From CBDDIP01 sp965229005 (lineage in GTDB: Bacteria; Actinomycetota; Acidimicrobiia; Acidimicrobiales; Ilumatobacteraceae), in assembly GCA_965229005.1 (NCBI GenBank), contig CBDDIP010000002.1:992001-1056000 (forward strand): a DNA stretch of 64,000 bases, given 5' to 3'. The position numbers were made by a program, and so were the translations under genes. The notes beneath the pieces are model-generated. The model was given only the letters and a program-made list of their open reading frames with translations, was not told where the DNA came from and did not search any database. The first letter of the stretch is position 1; each line of letters begins with the position of its first letter. Positions 35,681-43,841 of this stretch are shown one piece after another.

Positions 35681-36903
35681 CAACAGTGCCTGCGCACCGT
35701 CGGGTATGGGTTGACTGCCGCGCCGCCGCCGGGGTGGATCTCGAAGTGCAAGTGGTTCGCACTGGTGTTGCCCGTCGCTCCGACGTACCCGATTACATCT
35801 CCAGCACTCACAGCACGCGAGGTTCCCTCCCACGCCGAGAGATGTGCGTAGTAGTACTTGTTGCCGTCAGATCCGGTGAGCCAGATCGCGTTGCCACCGA
35901 GCTTGTTCGTCTTCATTGTCACCGAGCCGGAGACCACTGCGACGAGCGGAGTTCCGTGCGGGCTCATCATGTCGACGCCCTCGTGCCTTCGCCCACCGGA
36001 TCGCGGATCGCCCCAGGTGTCTCCGAACGCATTCGGGCCGGCCACGGGGCAGCGCCAGGCTCCGCCGGTGACGACCGGCAAGGGCGCAGACGTAGGAGGC
36101 ATAGGGACTGTCGCCGGAGCGGCGGCTGGGGCAGGAACGCTTGATGGCGGTGCCTGTGGTTGGGGGAGCGCGGGGGTCGGAGGAGGTTCGCTTGAACCAC
36201 CACCACGCGAGGGCTGCGGAGACGCGGTAGGAGCCCATGTCTGCTCCTCGATCGCTGCTTTCGCCGCGAGCTCGGCGCGACGCTCGGTCACCTTGGACTC
36301 GTAGGCACGTCCAATCGCGTCGTTCGTCAGTTGTTGCTGCAGCGTCTCGAGGTCGCTGAGCTGCTGCTCGAGGGCCGCTCGTTCGGCGTCCAGCTGTTGG
36401 ACGAGGGCCTCGTTCTCTCTCCGCAGCTCGCCAGCTCGCTCGGACTGGTGCAGCAGGCTGGTGCGCAGGGAATCGAGCTCGTCGAGGTTGCCTGCCCCAA
36501 CGTCGAAGGCGACCTCGGTGAGGGACTGGCGCTCGATGGCCAACGAAGGGTCCGGCGCGAACACCAACAGCGTGCTTTCGCTGGACGCTCCGACATAGCG
36601 GCCGATGGCCCGGTCGACGAGCTGCGCCTCCAGCGCATCGATCTGCCCGGCAGTGTCGGCGGTCGCCGAATCTGAGGCGAGGATCTCGGCCGCCAGATCC
36701 TCGGCTAGCTGCGACGCCTGTGCCCAACGCTGAGCAAGTTCATCGGCGTGGTCCTGCTGCCGAACGATCTCAGCGGCGACGTCCTCAGGGGTCTGGTCGC
36801 GTGCGGCGAATACCGGTGCTCCGCCTGGCATGGCTAGAGCCAGTGCTACGCCGACGGCAACTAACAGACTGCCGCTGCGTCGTACTCGATGTTTCATTTC
36901 CAT
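35680..36903 (-). CDS. Secreted coiled-coil protein with C-terminal M23 (LytM) peptidase domain
   Basis: 407 residues from the ATG at 36903. Signal peptide (LLVAVGVALALAMPGGAPVFA), then a long coiled coil (about 35-220) of the EnvC/CwlO type, a Pro/Ala linker and an M23 metallopeptidase domain with RRHEGVDMMS and NHLHFEIH carrying the zinc ligands (HxxxD and HxH). It would cleave peptidoglycan cross-bridges or activate an amidase. Ends in a Cys (RRHC). The first 44 residues of a longer frame are operator/promoter sequence. Box 2 of the BlaI-type operators lies 21 bases upstream. Confidence 0.88.
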   Translation of the reverse strand: MEMKHRVRRSGSLLVAVGVALALAMPGGAPVFAARDQTPEDVAAEIVRQQDHADELAQRWAQASQLAEDLAAEILASDSATADTAGQIDALEAQLVDRAIGRYVGASSESTLLVFAPDPSLAIERQSLTEVAFDVGAGNLDELDSLRTSLLHQSERAGELRRENEALVQQLDAERAALEQQLSDLETLQQQLTNDAIGRAYESKVTERRAELAAKAAIEEQTWAPTASPQPSRGGGSSEPPPTPALPQPQAPPSSVPAPAAAPATVPMPPTSAPLPVVTGGAWRCPVAGPNAFGDTWGDPRSGGRRHEGVDMMSPHGTPLVAVVSGSVTMKTNKLGGNAIWLTGSDGNKYYYAHLSAWEGTSRAVSAGDVIGYVGATGNTSANHLHFEIHPGGGAAVNPYPTVRRHC

Positions 36904-36923
36904 GACGGAAGGTAGCGTAACTT

Positions 36924-36936
36924 CTACATCGTGTCG
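36924..36936. promoter_or_regulatory. BlaI-type operator box 2
   Basis: CTACA-TCG-TGTCG, one mismatch from CTACA-N3-TGTAG, flanked by TAA as in the better boxes. It sits just upstream of the M23/DUF305 operon start (36903, minus strand). Confidence 0.65.
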
Positions 36937-36961
36937 TAACAAGCCGCCTGACGCGGCCGAT

Positions 36962-37816
36962 TCACAGGACGCGCCGGATCGTGACGATGTTCGCAGTTGG
37001 GATCGGACCGATTCGGACCGATTGGCCGGTGCCAACAGCCTGGATCCAGGTCGTTGCGCTCAGGGCGACGCCAACGTGACCGATCTGGGTTCGATCGGTG
37101 GACGAAGTCAGCAGGATGAGGTCTCCGGCCTTGATCGGGCCGAGGGTCAGGTCGACCGGTCGGCCGACTGATGCCAGTGCCCGACTCTGATGTGGGAGCA
37201 CGACGCCGATCACTCGATACGCAGCCACGACGAGACCCGAGCAATCGTAGCTGTCGGGGCCAGCGGCGAAGTACTTGTAAGGCTTCCCGATCTGAGCCCG
37301 CAGGAACGAAGTCAGGCGTTCATAGGTGGTCAGCCCCGCCGCTGGCACCGGCACTGCCGTCGCCCCAGGAGCGGGCGCTGGTGCGGGTGGATTGGGAACG
37401 CGGATCGTCTGGCCCGGGTGGATCACTGTCGTCGCGGAGAACCCGTTTAGGATGCGCAGCGACCGAACATCGGTGCCTGCCCGCTTGGCGATACCGATCA
37501 TCGTGTCGCCCTTCTTGACTACGTACGCATCGGAGGCGTCGTTCGGAGTCGGACGCGAGGTCAGATGTGGCGTAGGAACAACTAGCTCATCGCCAGGCTG
37601 AATCACGGAACGGATCGTCAATCCGTTCGCGCTCAGGAGGGCTTCGAGGGTGACATCAAGCCGGCGCGCGATCGCCGACAGGCTGTCGCCGCGCCGCACC
37701 ACGTAGGTAGAGGCCGTGTCATCGAGCGGGCGATCGGCAAGAGCAGACGTCGGACCGGTGCTGATCGACACGAGCAGGGCGATGGCGAGAACGATGGCGT
37801 TGAAACGAGCATTCAT
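36962..37816 (-). CDS. Secreted LysM-LysM-NlpC/P60 peptidoglycan hydrolase
   Basis: 284 residues. Signal peptide to about residue 27, LysM domains at about 38-81 (YVVRRGDSLSAIARRL) and 98-141 (YVVKKGDTMIGIAKRA), a Pro/Ala linker, then an NlpC/P60 domain with catalytic Cys192 in DSYDCSGLV and His in IGHVGVAL. Predicted D,L-endopeptidase acting on stem peptides. Monocistronic; a perfect BlaI-type box lies 16 bases upstream of the start, tying it to the copper regulon. Confidence 0.92.
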   Translation of the reverse strand: MNARFNAIVLAIALLVSISTGPTSALADRPLDDTASTYVVRRGDSLSAIARRLDVTLEALLSANGLTIRSVIQPGDELVVPTPHLTSRPTPNDASDAYVVKKGDTMIGIAKRAGTDVRSLRILNGFSATTVIHPGQTIRVPNPPAPAPAPGATAVPVPAAGLTTYERLTSFLRAQIGKPYKYFAAGPDSYDCSGLVVAAYRVIGVVLPHQSRALASVGRPVDLTLGPIKAGDLILLTSSTDRTQIGHVGVALSATTWIQAVGTGQSVRIGPIPTANIVTIRRVL

Positions 37817-37831
37817 GCTCGAACAGATCGG

Positions 37832-37844
37832 CTACACCGTGTAG
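37832..37844. promoter_or_regulatory. BlaI-type operator box 3 (perfect)
   Basis: CTACA-CCG-TGTAG, both arms perfect. Immediately upstream of the LysM-NlpC gene. Confidence 0.8.
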
Positions 37845-37880
37845 GACCTTGACTGTTTCTTGAGCATTTTCTGCGACGGG

Positions 37881-38483
37881 TCAGCCGAGGATGGCAGTCA
37901 TCTGCTCGATCTCCGCCTGCTGCGCGGTGATGATGTCGGCTGCCAAGCCGAGTGCATCCGCGTTCGAACCGTTTACCTTCTCGATTCGCGCCATTTCGAT
38001 CGCACCTTGATGGTGTTCGATCATCATGGTCAGCCACATCGAGTCGAAGTCCACACCCGACATGGTGCGAAGTGCTGCCATGTCCTCGTCCGACATCATG
38101 CCCGTCATGCCGTCCATGTCATGGCCGTCGGTGGTGCCCATCTTTTCCTGGCCCCACATCGACATCCAGCCGGTCATCATCTCGATCTCGGGATCCTGAG
38201 CTGCCTTGATCTTCGTCGCCAGGCCGGTCACCTCGGCGCTTGCGGCGCGAGCCGGGTCGAGCGCGATGTCGGCCATCTCCACGGCCTGCTGGTGGTGCGG
38301 GATCATCCCTTGCACGAACGTCACGTCAGCGCCGTTGAAGTCACTCATCCCTGGCGACCCTGCCGTGGCGGCGGGCACCTGTGTGCCCATGTCCATGGAG
38401 GAATGGGACGAGCCGCTCCCGCAAGCGGTGAGCACGACCGACAACGCGACGGCGGACATCAGGCTGGCACGATTCAGGTTCAC
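37881..38483 (-). CDS. DUF305 lipoprotein, probable copper-binding
   Basis: 200 residues from the GTG at 38483, preceded by GAGGAG eight bases away (longer upstream frame runs into the operator). Lipobox ALSVVLTACGS. Two copies of the DUF305 signature: FVQGMIPHHQQAVEMA and MTMMIEHHQGAIEMA, each with His-His and Met residues in four helices. A Met/His/Asp-rich loop between them (MGTTDGHDMDGMTGMM) looks like a copper site. DUF305 proteins such as CopM have been linked to copper binding; that role is inferred here from motif and context. Divergent from the BlaI-family repressor with one perfect box between. Confidence 0.9.
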   Translation of the reverse strand: MNLNRASLMSAVALSVVLTACGSGSSHSSMDMGTQVPAATAGSPGMSDFNGADVTFVQGMIPHHQQAVEMADIALDPARAASAEVTGLATKIKAAQDPEIEMMTGWMSMWGQEKMGTTDGHDMDGMTGMMSDEDMAALRTMSGVDFDSMWLTMMIEHHQGAIEMARIEKVNGSNADALGLAADIITAQQAEIEQMTAILG

Positions 38484-38531
38484 AACGATCTCCTCGTAAC
38501 ATGACTTGGTCGTCGCTCTCATAGCGAACAA

Positions 38532-38544
38532 CTACACTGTGTAG
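38532..38544. promoter_or_regulatory. BlaI-type operator box 4 (perfect), shared by DUF305 and the repressor gene
   Basis: CTACA-CTG-TGTAG, perfect. It lies between the divergent DUF305 gene and the repressor gene, so predicts autoregulation plus control of DUF305. Confidence 0.82.
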
Positions 38545-38595
38545 GAGCGTATCGCTTGATCTTCCGCAACACTCGTCAGAACGCAGGAGGTGGTG

Positions 38596-38952
38596 ATGTC
38601 CAAGCGGCCCGATGGAACGCTTGAACACGATGTGCTTACCGTGCTGTGGGCTGCGGACGGTCCGCTTCAACCCGGCGACGTGAGAGACCGATTGCCGTAT
38701 GCGCTCGCATACACGAGCGTCGCGACGGTGCTTGGTCGGTTGCACACGAAGGGATTGGTGCAACGTGTGGCGGCCGGTCGCGCCTTCGCGTACGGCGCCG
38801 TGGTGAAGGAGTCGGAACTCGCGGTCCAGCGGATGAACGACGTTCTCGCTGGCGCCAGCGACCGGGGTGCGGTTCTCGCTGGCTTCGTCGGCAAGTTATC
38901 GAAGCGAGACGTCAAGCTGCTCCGGGCGCGGTTGGAGCAGGGCGAGCGCTGA
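38596..38952 (+). CDS. BlaI/MecI/CopY-family winged-helix repressor
   Basis: 118 residues from the ATG at 38596 with AGGAGG (38585-38590) just before it. The N-terminal winged helix (LEHDVLTVLWAADGPLQPGDVRDRLP... ATVLGRLHTKGLVQR) and the C-terminal dimer helices are typical. BlaI/CopY proteins bind TACA-N-TGTA dyads and are released by proteolysis (BlaR1) or metal (CopY). No CxCxxxxCxC copper motif is present, so proteolytic or indirect control by the adjacent M56 peptidase is more likely. The next gene overlaps by one base. Seven matching boxes lie within 12 kb. Confidence 0.92.
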   Translation: MSKRPDGTLEHDVLTVLWAADGPLQPGDVRDRLPYALAYTSVATVLGRLHTKGLVQRVAAGRAFAYGAVVKESELAVQRMNDVLAGASDRGAVLAGFVGKLSKRDVKLLRARLEQGER

Positions 38953-39821
38953 TGCGTCTGTCGCTCCTGGCGCCGCTTGCCGCGGCGCTCCTGTTGGCAT
39001 GCTCGGTGACCGCAGTGCATCGTCGACTACGTCCTGTCGTCGCAGCTCAGGTGACGATGGCGACGATCGCTGTCGTGGTGGTCGCTGCCGTGCCGACGCT
39101 GTGGCTGATCAGCATAGGGTTCATCGCACACACGCCGTTGCTGGGTCGCGGTCTTCGGTGGTGCGCGGAGACCTTCGGCGTGCATCGTCGCGTTCCGACG
39201 TGGGCCGGACTTTCTGCGTGCGCGTTGTCGGCAGTCGGAGTTGCCCGAGGAGCGCGGGCGTTGCGTCTACATCGCCGCCTCCGCGGCGGCAGCGGCACGA
39301 TCGAGGTTGCCGAACACGCCACTCCGTTCGCCTACACGATGCCCGGCGCCACCGGCGACATCGTCATCTCGACCGGACTCCTCGCGATTCTCGAGCCAGA
39401 CGAACAGGCTGTCGTCATCGCCCACGAACGTGCCCATGCCCTGCACCGTCACGACCGGTTCCTCCTGGCGAGTCGAATGGCGGAGCTCCTCGTGCCGTTC
39501 TTGCGACCCCTGTGTCGTCGGCTGACCTTCTCGCTCGAGCGGTGGGCGGATGAAGCGGCAGCCGCAGAGTGCGGTGACCGGCATCTGGTCGCCCGCACGC
39601 TCGGCAAGGTAGCGCTCACGCGGGCTGCACCCACCTCCGCGATGGCTTTCGCCGGCCTCGGCGTTGCGGGACGCGTCGACGCACTACTCGCCGTCTCGCC
39701 GCAACGCTCGCGCCCCCTGCTTGTCGCGATGCTCGCTGTCGGCTCGATCGCCGTCGCTGGCTTCGGCGTGATCCAGCTGCACCACCTTGCGTCGATCATC
39801 GTGACGCTCTGCCCAGACTGA
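38952..39821 (+). CDS. M56 family membrane metallopeptidase (BlaR1-like, without sensor domain)
   Basis: 289 residues. Three or four membrane segments; the zinc motif HERAH (HExxH) is at about residues 156-160 in VIAHERAHALHRHDRF. A downstream ERWADEAAAAEC segment supplies the third ligand region. Unlike BlaR1 it has no extracellular penicillin-binding sensor domain. Partner for the overlapping BlaI-type repressor: it would cleave the repressor, or be triggered in turn, on envelope or copper stress (inference). This pair layout is common in actinobacteria. Confidence 0.88.
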   Translation: MRLSLLAPLAAALLLACSVTAVHRRLRPVVAAQVTMATIAVVVVAAVPTLWLISIGFIAHTPLLGRGLRWCAETFGVHRRVPTWAGLSACALSAVGVARGARALRLHRRLRGGSGTIEVAEHATPFAYTMPGATGDIVISTGLLAILEPDEQAVVIAHERAHALHRHDRFLLASRMAELLVPFLRPLCRRLTFSLERWADEAAAAECGDRHLVARTLGKVALTRAAPTSAMAFAGLGVAGRVDALLAVSPQRSRPLLVAMLAVGSIAVAGFGVIQLHHLASIIVTLCPD

Positions 39822-39825
39822 ACTC

Positions 39826-39838
39826 TTACACTTTGTAG
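39826..39838. promoter_or_regulatory. BlaI-type operator box 5
   Basis: TTACA-CTT-TGTAG followed by TAA; one mismatch. Between the M56 gene stop and the TlpA gene start (39851). Confidence 0.72.
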
Positions 39839-39850
39839 TAATCTGCAGGG

Positions 39851-40408
39851 GTGGATGGAACCGAAGGGCTCGTTCGTCGGCTGCGAACGCTGAGTGGTCG
39901 CAAGGCCGTCGTGTCGCTGGTAGTGCTAATCGCCATCGTGTTCTCGATCACTCGCCACTCATCGACGACGTCGTTTGTCGCCAAGGGCACACCGATCCCA
40001 ATCCTCCCAGAAGGCGATCTGCGGCCAGTCTCGGAAATGGAGTTCGAGGGGATCCTGGTCGGGCTGCGAGGCAAGCCCGTGATCGTCAACGTTTGGGCCT
40101 CGTGGTGCTCACCCTGTCGAACCGAGACCCCGCTCCTCGAGCGCGCGTGGAGACAACACAACGAGAGCGTCGTCATCCTTGGCGTCGCATCAAGAGATGT
40201 TCGCCCGAGCGCGGCGGCATTCCTGGAGGAGTTCGGCGTGACCTACCCAACGCTCTTCGACGACAGCGGAGCCATCCGCTCGGCCCTCGGCGTTCGCGGC
40301 TTCCCGACGACCTACATTTTCAACGCCAACGGGGAGTTGCAGTCGACGATCGTCGGCGGGCTCACTGAACAGCGTCTCGCCGCCGTGCTCAAGGATCTCC
40401 AGGCATGA
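39851..40408 (+). CDS. TlpA/ResA-like membrane-anchored thioredoxin
   Basis: 185 residues, GTG start. One N-terminal membrane helix (about 20-36), then a thioredoxin fold with WASWCSPCRTETP (CSPC active site near 85-88), LGVASRD and the cis-Pro loop GFPTTYIF. An extracytoplasmic reductase taking electrons from CcdA, two genes downstream. In a copper context it could keep cysteine thiols or copper sites reduced, or mature cytochrome c (no cyt c genes nearby). The next gene overlaps it (ATGA). Confidence 0.9.
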   Translation: MDGTEGLVRRLRTLSGRKAVVSLVVLIAIVFSITRHSSTTSFVAKGTPIPILPEGDLRPVSEMEFEGILVGLRGKPVIVNVWASWCSPCRTETPLLERAWRQHNESVVILGVASRDVRPSAAAFLEEFGVTYPTLFDDSGAIRSALGVRGFPTTYIFNANGELQSTIVGGLTEQRLAAVLKDLQA

Positions 40409-41115
40409 TCGACACTGGTCTGCTTGTGTCGCTCGTGCTGGTCGTAGTAGTTCCTACGGCGTTCGTCCCTCGGAGAAGGTCTGCGGCCATCGCGAACGGA
40501 GTTGTCGATGTCGCGATTGGGGCTGCGATCTTCGGTCTGCTCGTCGGACGTGCGGGGGCACTGGTCATCGATGACCCCGGCTCGCTCCGACACCTGTCGG
40601 ACTTCGTGGTGATTCGAAGTGGCGTCGAATTCTGGCCGGGGCTCGTCGCCGGGGTGGCCTGGTTGTGGTTCGGGGCCCGGCGTGACGGCGTTCGCCTGAT
40701 CGATCGTCTCGCTGCGCTGACCCCGGCGATGGTGATGGCCTGGGCGGTGTACGAGGGAACCTGCGTCATTCGCGACGGCTGTGCCGGCCCGGTCACGGCG
40801 TTCGGGCTCACCCCAAGCGGACTCAGCCATTCACAGTTCCCTGTCGGGTTGGCTGTCGCGGCCGGCGGCTTGCTGCTCACGAGCATCGTCGGCTGGCTCG
40901 CCGCCCGCCGAGCCGATTCGACAACGGTCGCACTCGCCGGACTCATCGGCGTTGCGGGGATCAAATCAATCGCTTCATTCTGGCTTCCTCACCTCGGCTC
41001 CGCGCTAACGCGTCAGCATCGCGAGTCGCTTGTTGTCTTCGCCGTCGCCACCATTGGACTGCTCGCGACCGCCAGGGCACGAGGGACATCGGACCTTGCG
41101 GCGGACGTTGTGTGA
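40405..41115 (+). CDS. Lgt-like polytopic membrane protein, probably catalytically degenerate
   Basis: 236 residues, about seven hydrophobic segments. VEFWPGLVAGVAWLWFGARRDGVRLIDRLAALTPAMVMAWAV follows the layout of prolipoprotein diacylglyceryl transferase (GGL-x-GG...RR...DALAP...Q-IGR), but the catalytic GRxGN and HPTxLYE signatures of Lgt are not present; in their place are VYEGTCVIRDGC and a Pro-Val-Thr-Ala-Phe-Gly-Leu loop. Two Cys (in that loop) may be redox partners of TlpA/CcdA on either side (inference). Overlaps both neighbours (ATGA, GTGA), so part of a TlpA-x-CcdA operon. Confidence 0.6.
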   Translation: MIDTGLLVSLVLVVVVPTAFVPRRRSAAIANGVVDVAIGAAIFGLLVGRAGALVIDDPGSLRHLSDFVVIRSGVEFWPGLVAGVAWLWFGARRDGVRLIDRLAALTPAMVMAWAVYEGTCVIRDGCAGPVTAFGLTPSGLSHSQFPVGLAVAAGGLLLTSIVGWLAARRADSTTVALAGLIGVAGIKSIASFWLPHLGSALTRQHRESLVVFAVATIGLLATARARGTSDLAADVV

Positions 41116-41828
41116 ACGGCTTCACCATGCCTGCGATGGCGGTGCTCGCCGGAGTCGTTTCGGCGACGTCGCCCTGCGTGCTCCCGGTCATTCCGGGCTT
41201 CCTCGCCGCTGTTGCGTCGCCCGCTCGCGCCGACGAGCGCCGACCAGCCGTCGCCGGTGCCTTGGCCTTCGCCGCTGGCTTCGCCGCGGTATTCGTGGCT
41301 CTGGGCGCCGCTGCGTCCGCGATCGGGTCCATCCTCTACGACCACCTCACGCTCATGCTTCAGGTTGCTGGAGCACTGCTCGTGCTCCTCGGCCTGCAGA
41401 TGTTGGGAGTCGTGAGATGGCGTTTGTTGACGACAGAGCATCGTGCGATTGCGTTGGAACGCGTGGCGGGCGGACCGCGCCGGGCGATCCTGCTCGGTGC
41501 GGTCTTCGCTGCAGGATGGACTCCGTGTGTCGGACCTGTTCTTGCCGTGATCCTCACGAAGGCTGCAGCAGATGCGTCGCTGACTCAGGGAGTGCTGCTC
41601 CTCGCGGCGTACTCGGCTGGACTGGGCGCGCCTTTTCTGCTTGCCGCCGTCTGGTTTGATCGCTCAGCTCGAGCCCGTCACTGGATCAGCCGCCACGCAC
41701 GGTCGATGCAGTCGGTCACCGGTGCGGTGATGGTGGCGAGTGGGGTGTTGTACGCGTCGGGTGCTTGGTCGGCGGTCTTCGTACGGATACAGGCATGGCT
41801 TGCGAGAGCCGGTTGGCCACCTGTCTAG
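41112..41828 (+). CDS. CcdA/DsbD-type transmembrane thiol-disulfide transporter
   Basis: 238 residues, six membrane segments. VSATSPCVLPVIPGF and FAAGWTPCVGPVL hold the two conserved cysteines in membrane segments 1 and 4 that relay electrons from cytoplasmic thioredoxin to extracytoplasmic partners. GTG start overlapping the previous stop. With the TlpA protein it forms a complete reductant relay within the island. Confidence 0.92.
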   Translation: MNGFTMPAMAVLAGVVSATSPCVLPVIPGFLAAVASPARADERRPAVAGALAFAAGFAAVFVALGAAASAIGSILYDHLTLMLQVAGALLVLLGLQMLGVVRWRLLTTEHRAIALERVAGGPRRAILLGAVFAAGWTPCVGPVLAVILTKAAADASLTQGVLLLAAYSAGLGAPFLLAAVWFDRSARARHWISRHARSMQSVTGAVMVASGVLYASGAWSAVFVRIQAWLARAGWPPV

Positions 41829-41846
41829 TTGCGGTCGGACTTAGTA

Positions 41847-41859
41847 CTACATAGTGTAG
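41847..41859. promoter_or_regulatory. BlaI-type operator box 6 (perfect, extended)
   Basis: CTACA-TAG-TGTAG inside the near-perfect 17-base dyad TACTACATAGTGTAGTA (41845-41861). It ends three bases before the multicopper oxidase start codon, so binding would also block translation initiation sites or overlap the start of a leaderless transcript. Confidence 0.85.
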
Positions 41860-41863
41860 TAAT

Positions 41864-43339
41864 ATGGTTGAACGACACACCCGGCGGTGGCTCCTTCAGT
41901 TCGGAGCAGCCGCTCTTGCGGCTGGCTGCAGCGCCACCCGCCGCCGATCGAGCGAGGCCACCAGCACGTTGCCGTCCCTGCGTGATCCACTCCCGGGGCG
42001 CGCAGCGGACGTCTCCGCTCGGCTCCGTGCGCAGCCGTTCGAACTCGACCTCGCAGGCACGATCCACCGGACAACCGCATACAACGATTCCGTGCCCGGG
42101 CCTCTGCTGCGCGCAAGAGCGGGTGAGCTCATCGAGGTCACGTTGGACAACGGCATGGCCGAGCCGACCTCGATCCACTGGCACGGACTCGCCGTCCCGA
42201 ATCCCGTCGACGGTGTCCCGGACGTCACGCAGCCCGCCGTCGGCGTCGGCACATCGTTCGTCTATCGGTTCGTCGCTCCGGACCCGGGCACCTACTGGTT
42301 TCATCCGCACCACGGCTTGCAACTCGACCGAGGGCTCTACGCGCCGCTCATCGTCGACGATCCGGCAGAACCGTTGCACTACGACACCGAGCAACTGATC
42401 GTCATCGACGACTGGCTTGACGGTGGAACGAGCACACCGGAAGCGGAACTGCGACGCCTCAAAGAAGGCGGCGCTGCGATGGAAGAGATGGGAGCGATGA
42501 GCACGTCGCCTCTGCTCGGTGGGGACGCCGGCGACGTCGTCTACCCATATCACCTCATCAACGGCCGGCCGCTGGCAGACCCGCTCACCCTCGAACCTCG
42601 CCCCGACCAAGGTGATCGTGTTCGGCTGCGGATCATCAACGCAGCAAGCGATACCGCATACAGGTTCGCTATCGGTGGGCACCGGCTGACGGTCACGCAC
42701 GCGGACGGCTTTCCCGTCATCCCCGTCGAAGTCGATGCGCTCATCCTCGGCATGGGCGAGCGATACGACGTCGTGTACGAAGCGCTCAGCGGTGCCTGGC
42801 CGGTCATTGCAGTTGCCGAAGGTAAGGGTGCCCATGCCGGAGCGATCCTCCGAACGGTAGATGCCGCGACATCGGAGCCCCCGACCTTGTCCGCCGGCGC
42901 CGCCAACCTCGAGGGCGAGTGTCTCCGCTACAGCTTGCTACAGGCTGTTGAGTCCGTCACGCTCCGACCGCCGGACGAGCACCGCACGATCGCAGTCGAG
43001 CTGACCGGAGGGATGTCGGCGTTCGACTGGGGTATCAACGGTCGGCGGTACGGCGTCGACGACGAGGTGATCGATCTCGTCGACGGGGAGTGGGTCACGT
43101 TCAACATCACGAACACGACTGACATGTGGCACCCGATGCACCTCCATGGTCACACCCCGCAACTCGACGCGTCGCGTGGCGGCCCTCGCAAAGACACCGT
43201 CAACGTTCTGCCGGGCTCGTCCATCTCCTGGACGATGCGTGCCAACAACCCTGGGACGTGGATGTTGCACTGCCACAACGCCTATCACCTCGAAGGTGGC
43301 ATGGCGACCTTGATCACGTACGCGCCCAATGACGATTGA
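41864..43339 (+). CDS. Multicopper oxidase (CueO/CopA-like), lipoprotein with twin-Arg signal
   Basis: 491 residues. N-terminus RRWLLQFGAAALAAGCS has twin arginines and a lipobox (Leu-Ala-Ala-Gly-Cys), suggesting Tat export and lipid anchoring. Copper ligands: HWHG near residue 104, HPHH near 146, HPMHLHGH near 422 and HCHNAYHLEGGM near 469 (type 1 axial Met). Likely oxidises Cu(I) to the less toxic Cu(II), or phenols. Box 6 overlaps the start, so there is effectively no leader. Followed by two small membrane protein genes. Confidence 0.94.
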   Translation: MVERHTRRWLLQFGAAALAAGCSATRRRSSEATSTLPSLRDPLPGRAADVSARLRAQPFELDLAGTIHRTTAYNDSVPGPLLRARAGELIEVTLDNGMAEPTSIHWHGLAVPNPVDGVPDVTQPAVGVGTSFVYRFVAPDPGTYWFHPHHGLQLDRGLYAPLIVDDPAEPLHYDTEQLIVIDDWLDGGTSTPEAELRRLKEGGAAMEEMGAMSTSPLLGGDAGDVVYPYHLINGRPLADPLTLEPRPDQGDRVRLRIINAASDTAYRFAIGGHRLTVTHADGFPVIPVEVDALILGMGERYDVVYEALSGAWPVIAVAEGKGAHAGAILRTVDAATSEPPTLSAGAANLEGECLRYSLLQAVESVTLRPPDEHRTIAVELTGGMSAFDWGINGRRYGVDDEVIDLVDGEWVTFNITNTTDMWHPMHLHGHTPQLDASRGGPRKDTVNVLPGSSISWTMRANNPGTWMLHCHNAYHLEGGMATLITYAPNDD

Positions 43340-43348
43340 GAGATCACA

Positions 43349-43729
43349 ATGCCCCCGAACAAACGACGCACCGCGCCTGGCAGGATCCACCAAGGACGGG
43401 TGACGCGTTCGGCTGGAGAACCGGACGGCGTGCGCCGTCAACCGGATGCGACGGCTGCGAGTCAGCGCCGCCGTCCTCCCGAGACGGTGGAGCCGAACCC
43501 TCGCTACACACCGAAGCGCAAATATGTGCGACTTCGCCCGACATGGCACAAGGTGACCGGCTACGTGATGGTCGCGGTGGCGCTGACAACGTTCGTGTTC
43601 AACCAGATCATGCTGCTGAGCCCGTCCGCTCCTTTGCTGCCAGGTGGCCACAACCCTGCCTACATGCTCCTAGGCCTCGCGCTCGCGACGTGGTCGACCT
43701 GGTGGCTCGGGTGGTTCGACCGTGAATGA
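43349..43729 (+). CDS. Small basic two-helix membrane protein
   Basis: 126 residues. A very basic, disordered N-terminus (about 1-65) and two membrane helices (about 70-90 and 103-120), ending WSTWWLGWFDRE. Located nine bases after the multicopper oxidase, so same operon. No family recognised, but similar small membrane proteins accompany copper oxidases in actinobacteria (inference). Confidence 0.7.
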   Translation: MPPNKRRTAPGRIHQGRVTRSAGEPDGVRRQPDATAASQRRRPPETVEPNPRYTPKRKYVRLRPTWHKVTGYVMVAVALTTFVFNQIMLLSPSAPLLPGGHNPAYMLLGLALATWSTWWLGWFDRE

Positions 43730-43841
43730 TGACGACCCTTCATTGGCCGGGAAGATCGTTGCCGGAGCGGTATTGCTCATCAGTGTGCTCACCGTTCTCT
43801 ACTTCTCGCTCGGAATGCCCGGGATGGACCACGCCCCCTAA
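43722..43841 (+). CDS. 39-residue single-helix membrane peptide
   Basis: A GTG-started frame beginning inside the stop region of the previous gene (8-base overlap), 39 residues: an acidic start (NDDDPSLAG), one membrane helix (KIVAGAVLLISVLTVLYFSL), and the end GMPGMDHAP, a Met-Pro-Gly-Met-Asp-His motif that resembles copper-binding peptide loops. Translational coupling to its neighbour supports it. It overlaps the 3' end of lgt on the opposite strand by 102 bases, which lowers confidence. Confidence 0.55.
   Translation: MNDDDPSLAGKIVAGAVLLISVLTVLYFSLGMPGMDHAP

Noticed and set aside
38952..39821. Beta-lactam sensor BlaR1
   Set aside because: The M56 domain is present but the penicillin-binding sensor domain is absent, and no beta-lactamase gene is nearby; copper or envelope stress fits better.
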